Shown: positions 30,666 to 36,349 of the stretch, one piece after another
How the letters are laid out: the number at the start of each line of letters is the position of its first letter
Position numbering within the stretch: the first letter of the stretch is position 1
Source of the DNA: Acidobacteriota bacterium
GTDB taxonomy: Bacteria; Acidobacteriota; Thermoanaerobaculia; Multivoradales; Multivoraceae
Length of the DNA: 36,349 nucleotides
Direction of reading: 5' to 3'
NCBI GenBank assembly: GCA_003388555.1
Contig: QQVD01000062.1
Coordinates: 1 to 36,349 of the forward strand
The notes under the pieces: model-generated
Seen by the model: only the letters and a program-made list of their open reading frames with translations
What the model was told of the DNA's origin: nothing
Database searches by the model: none
Position numbers and translations under genes: made by a program

Positions 30666-32491
30666 GACCGGTGCTGGCGGTTCTCCTGCTCGCCGTCGCC
30701 GTGGGCACTGCGACCGGGGCACAGGAGGCCGACGCGCAGGCCGAGTCGCCAGGTGACGGCCTTGTCTCGGCGGCCGAGATCGGTCTCGAGGTCGAGATCG
30801 AGCTGCTTGGCGAGGGCTTCTTCAGCGAGCTGCGCCGCAACGTGCGGGCGCAGCTCGCGATCGCGGCGCTCGCCGACGAAGACGAGAGCGACGCGACGCC
30901 GATCACCGCCGCTCGGGTGCGTCGTCTGCACCGCCGCGCCGAGGAACAGATCCGCGCCGGGCTCGAGCCGTTCGGCTACTACCGCCCACAGATCGAGGCG
31001 CTTCTCGAGACCTCTGCAGAGCCCTGGAAGGCGACCTACAGGATCGATCCGGGACCGCGGGTGCGGGTGCGCGAGGTCGACGTGCGGATCAACGGGCCGG
31101 GCGCCGGAGATCCCGAGCTGCAGTCGCTGGTCGCAGACTTCCCGCTCTCCGCAGGCGCCGCCCTCTACCACCCCGCCTACGAGTCGGGCAAGGAGGGCCT
31201 GCGCCGCGGCGCCGAGCGCAACGGGTATCTCAGCGCCGAGTTCGAGGTCGCCCGGGTCGAGGTCGACGTGGCCACCGACTCCGCGGTCGTGGTTCTGCAC
31301 CTGGCGACGGGACCGCAGTACCGCTTCGGCGCCGCGCGCTTCGAGCAGGAGCTGCTGAAGCCCGAGCTGCTGCGCGGCTACGTCAGCTGGGAGGAGGGCG
31401 ACCCGTTCGACTTCGAGGAGCTGCTGATCTTCCAGGACGCACTCTCCAACTCCCCCTACTTCCGGCGCGTCGAGATCGAGGCGGATCCTGCGAGCGCCGA
31501 CGAGCGACGGCGCGTGCCGGTGGTGGCGACCCTGGTTCCGGCAGCCGCCCAGGAGTGGGACCTGGGAGTCGGCTACGGCACCGACACCGGCCCGCGGGGC
31601 AGCGTCGAGCTGGATCTGCGGCGGATCAATCGCAGCGGTCACCGCGGCCGCTCGGCGGCGGTGATCTCCGACATCGAGCGCTCCTTCGAGGCCCGCTACC
31701 TGATCCCGGGGGCGTACCCGCGCACCGACGTGCTCACCTTCACCCTCGGCTACCAGCTGCTCGAACCGGACACCAGCTCGTCGGAGACCTTCGTGGTGGG
31801 CCTCGGCCGGACGCGCTCGATCGGCCGCTGGCGAGAGGCCCTCGGTCTCACCTTCCGACGCGCCGACTTCGAGGTCGGAGTCGACCGCGGCATCTCGGAG
31901 CTGCTGGTGCCGGACATCGGCTACTCGCGGGTGAAGACGGACGATCGCATCTTCGCCACCCACGGACGCAGGCTGCGCTTCGAGTTGCGCGGCGCCGCCG
32001 AGGACGTCGGCTCGAACGCCACCTTCGCCCGCCTGTCGGCGGAGACCAAGGTGGTGCGCTCGCTGGCCGACGACGTGCGCATCCTGGGTCGGCTCGAGGC
32101 CGGGTATCTGGCCACCGACGACTTCCGCAGGCTGCCACCCGAGATGCGCTTCTTCGCCGGCGGTGACGCGAGCGTGCGCGGCTTCGGCTACCAGGAGCTC
32201 GGCGGTGTCGACGAGCAGGGCAACGTGATCGGCGGCGAGACGCTGCTCACCGGCAGCCTCGAGATCGAGTCGATGTTCCTCGAGCTCGAGCGCTTCGGGC
32301 GCTGGGGCGCCGCCGCCTTCTTCGACTTCGGCAACGCCTCGAACGAGCTCGGCGCCGACCTCGAGCGCGGCGCCGGCGTCGGACTGCGCTGGCTGTCGCC
32401 GATCGGCCTGGTGCGCGCCGACCTGGCGTGGGCGATCAGCCGCGAGGGCTCGCCGCTGCGTTTCCACCTGATGATCGGACCCGACCTTTGA
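30662..32491 (+). CDS. tamA: TamA-type outer-membrane protein (Omp85/BamA superfamily)
   Basis: A 609-residue outer-membrane component of the translocation and assembly module. The signal sequence (about 1-20, VLAVLLLAVAVGTATGA) is followed by POTRA-type domains (about 35-285; e.g. RRGAERNGYLSAEFEVARVE and FQDALSNSPYFRRVEIE) and a 16-stranded barrel (about 300-609; WDLGVGYGTDTGPRGSVELD). The Omp85 lid-lock motif appears as ASVRGFGYQELG, and the last strand ends in LRFHLMIGPDL. The length is close to Escherichia coli TamA (577). With TamB it is linked to outer-membrane protein assembly and phospholipid transport. GTG 30662 overlaps the yihY stop, and the TGA overlaps the TTG of tamB. Confidence 0.93.
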   Translation: MRPVLAVLLLAVAVGTATGAQEADAQAESPGDGLVSAAEIGLEVEIELLGEGFFSELRRNVRAQLAIAALADEDESDATPITAARVRRLHRRAEEQIRAGLEPFGYYRPQIEALLETSAEPWKATYRIDPGPRVRVREVDVRINGPGAGDPELQSLVADFPLSAGAALYHPAYESGKEGLRRGAERNGYLSAEFEVARVEVDVATDSAVVVLHLATGPQYRFGAARFEQELLKPELLRGYVSWEEGDPFDFEELLIFQDALSNSPYFRRVEIEADPASADERRRVPVVATLVPAAAQEWDLGVGYGTDTGPRGSVELDLRRINRSGHRGRSAAVISDIERSFEARYLIPGAYPRTDVLTFTLGYQLLEPDTSSSETFVVGLGRTRSIGRWREALGLTFRRADFEVGVDRGISELLVPDIGYSRVKTDDRIFATHGRRLRFELRGAAEDVGSNATFARLSAETKVVRSLADDVRILGRLEAGYLATDDFRRLPPEMRFFAGGDASVRGFGYQELGGVDEQGNVIGGETLLTGSLEIESMFLELERFGRWGAAAFFDFGNASNELGADLERGAGVGLRWLSPIGLVRADLAWAISREGSPLRFHLMIGPDL

Positions 32492-35400
32492 GCTCTCCGG
32501 AACAGGGTGAGGCGACCGGCGGGACGCCGCGTCGTTCCCGACGGCGTCGCCTGCTGCGCTGGGTGGCGGTAGTGGCGCTGGCGCTCGTCGTCGCCGCCGG
32601 TGCTGCACTGGTCGCCCTCGTCGCCACTCCGGCTGGGGCGCGCTGGGCATTCCAGCGACTCGGCGCCGCGGTGCCGGGCTCGCTCACCGTGCAGCAGCTC
32701 GACGGCCCGCTGCGTGGACCGCTGCGGGTCGAGGGGCTGGTGTGGGAGAGCGACGGCGCCGAGGTGAGCGTCGACGAGCTGCACCTGCAGTGGCGGCTGC
32801 GGGATCTGCTGGCTCGCCAACTCGACATCACCCAGCTCTCGGCGAGCACGGTGCGGGTCCGGCTCGCGGAGTCGGGCGAGGAGGAGGAGCCGAGCGCGCT
32901 GCCCGACCTGCGACTGCCGATCGCCATCGTGGTCCGGCAGGCGCGGGTCGACGATCTTGTGGTCCTGGACGGCTCCGGCGAGAGCCTGATCGAGGTCCGG
33001 TCGATCGAGCTGCGCACCCGGGCCGAGGGAGAGCGGGTCGAGATCGAGCGCTTCGAGCTCGTCTCGCCGGACCTCGAGCTCGAGGTCGCCGGCAGCGTCG
33101 AGCCGGTGGGCGACTACGCGGTCGACCTGTCGCTGCGCTGGGGTGTCGCGGTCGAGGCGGCAGAGTCGGCCGGCGACGGGGCCGCGGGCAGCGATCGGTC
33201 CACGCAGCGCACCTGGTGGCGCGGCGAGGGCACCCTCGGCGGCTCGCTCGAGGAGCTCACCGTGGCGCAGGAGCTGAGCGCGCCGCTGCGAGCCGGGATC
33301 GACGCCGTGCTGCGACGGCCGCTGCGCGACCTGTCCCTCGACGGCACGCTGACCCTGCCCCGGACCGAGCTGGCCGACCTCGCTGCTGTGGCGTCGGCGT
33401 CGTCCGGAGAGGCCGCCTCCCCCGAGCTGCCCTCCGGCGCCCTCTCCGGCACCCTCGCCGTGCGCGGCAGCCTCGAGCGGCTGGAGCTGCGACCCGACCT
33501 CGCCCTGGTGTCGAGCGATCCGCTCTTCGGCGAGCTCGGATCCGGCGCTTCGGCTGCCTCAGGGGCCAGCGAGGCGGTGACTCTGGAGCTCGCCGGTACG
33601 GCGATCCGCACTCTCGAGGGAGCGCGAGGCCAGGACCAGCGGATCGACCTCGAGCCCCTCGAGCTGAGGGTCGGCGAGGCGACGTTGGCGCTGCGTGGCG
33701 CAGTGCTCCTGCCGGCCGCAGGCGACGGCGGCGAGGCCGCCGAGCCGAGGCTGGCGCTGGAGGCGACTTGGACCGAGGCGCGCTGGCCGCTCCTCGGTAC
33801 TGCGCAGGTGACGAGCCCCGCCGGCACCGGGCGCCTCGACGGCGCCCTCTCGGGACTGGAGCTGCGCGCCAGAGCCGAGCTCGACAGCCCGATGCTGCCG
33901 GAGGCGGCACGCCTCGGCGAGCTCGAGCTGCGCGCAAGCGGCAGCGTCGAGCGCCTCGAGCTCGACGTCACCGCGAACGCCCTCGGCGGCTCGCTGGGGA
34001 TCGCCGGAACGCTCGGCTTCGGGGAGATCCCGAGCTGGGACCTGCGCGTCCGCGGCCGCGGGCTCGATCCCTTCCTCCTGCAGCAGGTCGCCATGGCCGA
34101 GAGCGGGCCGGACGAGGGTGGATCCGCGCAGGCCCCGGACGCTGACGCTGACGGTGCTGACGGTGCTGACGGTGCGCGCGCCGCGACGACCGCCGACCTG
34201 CAGGCCTGGGGCCTGGGTGGCGCCGTCGACGTGGATCTCGAGACGCGCGGTGAGGCGCGGCCCGAGGGGGTCTTCGGACGTGTGGTGCTCGGCGATCTCG
34301 GCGGCAGCCTGCGCCAGCACCCGCTGCGCGGCAGCGGCGCCGTGGTGCTCGCCGGCGAGGCGATCACCGTCGAGGACGTCATAGTGCGCTGGGCCGAGGG
34401 CGACGCGCTCGCCGAGCTCGTGGTCGACGGCCGGGTGGCGCCGGAGCTCGAGATCGAGTGGCGCCTGCAGGCCGCCGAGCTCGCTCTGGTGCACCAGAGC
34501 GCCGGCGGCACGCTGCGCGCCAGCGGCACGGCGCGTGGGCCGACCGCGACGCCGCGCGTCGCGCTCGAGCTCACCGGTGAACGCCTGGCCTGGACCGACA
34601 CCAGGGTCGGCTCGCTCTCGGCGAGCGCCGACGTCGACCTGGGGCCGGAGGGCGAGGTCGACTTCGCGGCGGGTGCCGAGGACCTCGTGCTCGGCGGCCA
34701 GACGCTGGAGGCGGCGTCGCTCTCCGGAGACGGCACGCGCGGCGCCCATCGCTTGACCCTCGAGGCGCGCGGCGCCGCCGGCGCCGAGCCGCTGCCGCGC
34801 CGCCTGCGGCTGGTGGCGCGCGGCGGTCTGAACGGTGGCGCCGAACTGGCCGAGGAGGCCGGGCAGCCTGTGGGAGCGGCAGGGAGCGCTTCCGAGACGA
34901 CGCCCCTCTCGTGGCGCGGCGAGCTCGCCGGGCTCGAGATCGACGGCCTCGCCGGCAGCGACTGGCGCTCGGAGGCCGCCGCCGCCCTGGAGATGAGCTC
35001 GGCCTCCGCGGAGCTCGAGCGCCTCTGCCTCGATGGCCCCGAGAGCGGCCGCGTGTGCGTCGAGGCCTCCTGGTCGACCGGCGTCCCGGAGGAGGACGGC
35101 GAGGCCGACCCGCGGACGGAGACCATCGCAGGCGGTGCGGCGTGGCGCGTGAACGCCGCTCTGACGCAGGTGCCACTGACCCTGCTCGAGCCCTGGCTGC
35201 CGCCCTCTTCGGACCTCTCCGGCCCGGTGAGCGGCAGGCTGAGCGCGCGCAGCGGCCAGGCCGCCGAGGCGGGGGCCGGCTCGACACCGGCTGCGATCCT
35301 CGCCGAGGCGTCGCTGCAGCCGGGCCCCGGCGAGCTGACCTTCGTCGCCAGCGGTCCGGGCGCCGGCCGCGAGCGTGTCACCTTCGGACGAGGGTCCCTG

Positions 35401-36349
35401 CAGGCGACGCTCGACGACTCCGGCGCGCGGCTGGCGTTCGAGCTGCCGCTCGACGAGCTCGGCGACGTCGACGGCGAGCTGCAGCTGCCGGGCTTCCTCC
35501 TGGGTGGGAGCGCCGACCAGGTGACCGCCGCGACCCAGCCGCTGCGCGGCGCGCTGCGGATGCGCGTCGACGACCTCTCTTTCGTGCAGGGTCTCACCGA
35601 CCAGATCAGCGATCTCGAGGGCAGCGTGCGTGCCGATCTCGACGTCGCCGGCACCGTCGAGGCGCCGGAGCTGCGCGGCGTCGCCGCGCTCGAGGGAGGG
35701 CGCGCCTCGCTGCCGGAGCTCGGCATCGAGCTGATGGATCTCGGGCTGGTGGTGCGCGGCGACCGGCTCGAGACCGCAGCAAGCGTCGCGACGCCCGGCG
35801 CTGAGGCGAGCGCGGGGCAGCCGCTGCGCATCGAAGGCTCGCTGCGCTCCGGCGGCGGCACGTTGCGCATCTCCGGCCAGAGTCCTCTGATCCCCCGTCC
35901 CGAGGATCCGCTGGTGCTGGCGCTCGAAGGCGAGGAGCTGCTGGCGATGAACACCCGCGAGATCGAGCTGTACGCCTCGCCCGATCTCGAGCTGCGCTTC
36001 GACGGCGAACGGCTGGCGCTCTCCGGCGAGGTGGTGGTGCCGCGCGCCGAGATCGAGATCGACGAGGCGCCGGAGGGCACCGTCGAGGCCTCCCCCGACG
36101 TGGTGGTGATCGGGCGCGAGAGTCCCGCTGCGGCCGGCGATCTGCCGCTGGCGCTGCGGGTGCGGGTGGTGCTCGGCGACGACGTCGACGTCGAGGCGCT
36201 GGGCCTCGACGCCGAGCCGAAGGGCAGTCTGCTGCTGGTCGACGAGCCGGGTCGGCCCACCTACGGCAGCGGCGAGATCGACGTCTCCGGCGGCACCTTC
36301 GAGGCCTATGGCCAGGACCTGCGCACCGAGCGCGGCCGCCCCGTCTTCT
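32488..36349 (+). CDS. tamB: TamB (DUF490) AsmA-like translocation/lipid-transfer protein, 3' end beyond the window
   Basis: At least 1287 codons, open to the right edge. A basic N-terminus and one transmembrane anchor (about 23-46, WVAVVALALVVAAGAALVALV) are followed by a long periplasmic beta-rich body of the AsmA/TamB type with repeated short hydrophobic strands. The final visible part, GSGEIDVSGGTFEAYGQDL, matches the conserved YGQDL segment near the end of TamB domains, so only a few tens of residues are probably missing. TamB bridges the envelope and is thought to carry phospholipids through a hydrophobic groove while partnering TamA. The start is TTG 32488 in a TTGA overlap with tamA. 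A Gly-Ala-Asp repeat lies at about 551-562. Confidence 0.93.
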   Translation, partial: MSSPEQGEATGGTPRRSRRRRLLRWVAVVALALVVAAGAALVALVATPAGARWAFQRLGAAVPGSLTVQQLDGPLRGPLRVEGLVWESDGAEVSVDELHLQWRLRDLLARQLDITQLSASTVRVRLAESGEEEEPSALPDLRLPIAIVVRQARVDDLVVLDGSGESLIEVRSIELRTRAEGERVEIERFELVSPDLELEVAGSVEPVGDYAVDLSLRWGVAVEAAESAGDGAAGSDRSTQRTWWRGEGTLGGSLEELTVAQELSAPLRAGIDAVLRRPLRDLSLDGTLTLPRTELADLAAVASASSGEAASPELPSGALSGTLAVRGSLERLELRPDLALVSSDPLFGELGSGASAASGASEAVTLELAGTAIRTLEGARGQDQRIDLEPLELRVGEATLALRGAVLLPAAGDGGEAAEPRLALEATWTEARWPLLGTAQVTSPAGTGRLDGALSGLELRARAELDSPMLPEAARLGELELRASGSVERLELDVTANALGGSLGIAGTLGFGEIPSWDLRVRGRGLDPFLLQQVAMAESGPDEGGSAQAPDADADGADGADGARAATTADLQAWGLGGAVDVDLETRGEARPEGVFGRVVLGDLGGSLRQHPLRGSGAVVLAGEAITVEDVIVRWAEGDALAELVVDGRVAPELEIEWRLQAAELALVHQSAGGTLRASGTARGPTATPRVALELTGERLAWTDTRVGSLSASADVDLGPEGEVDFAAGAEDLVLGGQTLEAASLSGDGTRGAHRLTLEARGAAGAEPLPRRLRLVARGGLNGGAELAEEAGQPVGAAGSASETTPLSWRGELAGLEIDGLAGSDWRSEAAAALEMSSASAELERLCLDGPESGRVCVEASWSTGVPEEDGEADPRTETIAGGAAWRVNAALTQVPLTLLEPWLPPSSDLSGPVSGRLSARSGQAAEAGAGSTPAAILAEASLQPGPGELTFVASGPGAGRERVTFGRGSLQATLDDSGARLAFELPLDELGDVDGELQLPGFLLGGSADQVTAATQPLRGALRMRVDDLSFVQGLTDQISDLEGSVRADLDVAGTVEAPELRGVAALEGGRASLPELGIELMDLGLVVRGDRLETAASVATPGAEASAGQPLRIEGSLRSGGGTLRISGQSPLIPRPEDPLVLALEGEELLAMNTREIELYASPDLELRFDGERLALSGEVVVPRAEIEIDEAPEGTVEASPDVVVIGRESPAAAGDLPLALRVRVVLGDDVDVEALGLDAEPKGSLLLVDEPGRPTYGSGEIDVSGGTFEAYGQDLRTERGRPVF
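34147..34173 (+). repeat. three tandem copies of GCTGACGGT inside tamB
   Basis: Three exact 9-base units encode Ala-Asp-Gly repeated, preceded by a partial copy. The unit keeps the frame, and copy number could vary by slippage in what looks like a loop between beta segments. Confidence 0.8.

Noticed and set aside
33114-36260. 1048-codon open frame on the minus strand opposite tamB
   Set aside because: The protein is Ser/Arg/Pro-rich without any domain and lies wholly inside a recognisable TamB. In GC-rich DNA the antisense frame of real genes is often open.
1-36349. tRNA, rRNA, CRISPR, insertion sequence, attachment site or replication origin
   Set aside because: I looked for cloverleaf-like segments, regularly spaced repeats, transposase motifs and terminal inverted repeats and saw none. 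The repeated Asp-rich DNA motifs are FG-GAP coding repeats.

Overview
This window is a very GC-rich stretch of bacterial chromosome with dense, mostly co-oriented genes and many GTG and TTG starts. Outer-membrane biogenesis genes (TamA and TamB), lipoprotein signals, many exported beta-propeller and TPR proteins, and a C-terminal FADGFESGD-type tail on a secreted protease suggest a diderm, Acidobacteriota-like organism (Thermoanaerobaculia or a relative). That placement is inference from gene content and style. I see no rRNA, tRNA, CRISPR array, insertion sequence or prophage.

Layout. (1) 79-2697, plus strand: a divergent FAD-oxidoreductase-like protein, a StyC-type (styrene-oxide isomerase family) membrane haem protein, and a secreted HExxH peptidase. 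(2) 2835-4832: a secreted CARDB plus subtilisin protease. (3) 4860-10000, minus strand: a sulfotransferase; an exported protein with two MbtH-like motifs followed by a PQQ-repeat lipoprotein; and an acyl-CoA dehydrogenase overlapping a VanX-type D,D-dipeptidase lipoprotein. (4) 10221-11633: a doubtful hypothetical gene and an atypical NarL-type response regulator. (5) 11823-24985: a 13-kb plus-strand block of exported proteins (FG-GAP/UnbV, a catalytic and a non-catalytic M16 peptidase, a small beta-sandwich protein, FG-GAP/UnbV, TPR, FG-GAP/UnbV, FG-GAP/UnbV), in which every junction but one is a 4-base stop/start overlap. (6) 25011-29191, minus strand and convergent with it: a TPR-FG-GAP-UnbV fusion followed by a stand-alone TPR protein. 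(7) 29658 to the right edge: a YihY/BrkB membrane protein, TamA and a TamB cut by the window edge, again joined by 4-base overlaps.

The strongest candidates for something undescribed are the FG-GAP/UnbV-TPR-M16 locus (five UnbV proteins and two TPR proteins in 17.4 kb), the exported protein with duplicated MbtH-like motifs, and the StyC-type isomerase beside a flavoprotein-like gene, which suggests an epoxide-to-carbonyl step. Several starts sit behind TANNNT-type -10 elements; an identical 8-base element (GTAGAATC) precedes two separate UnbV-containing units on opposite strands, and two genes look leaderless.
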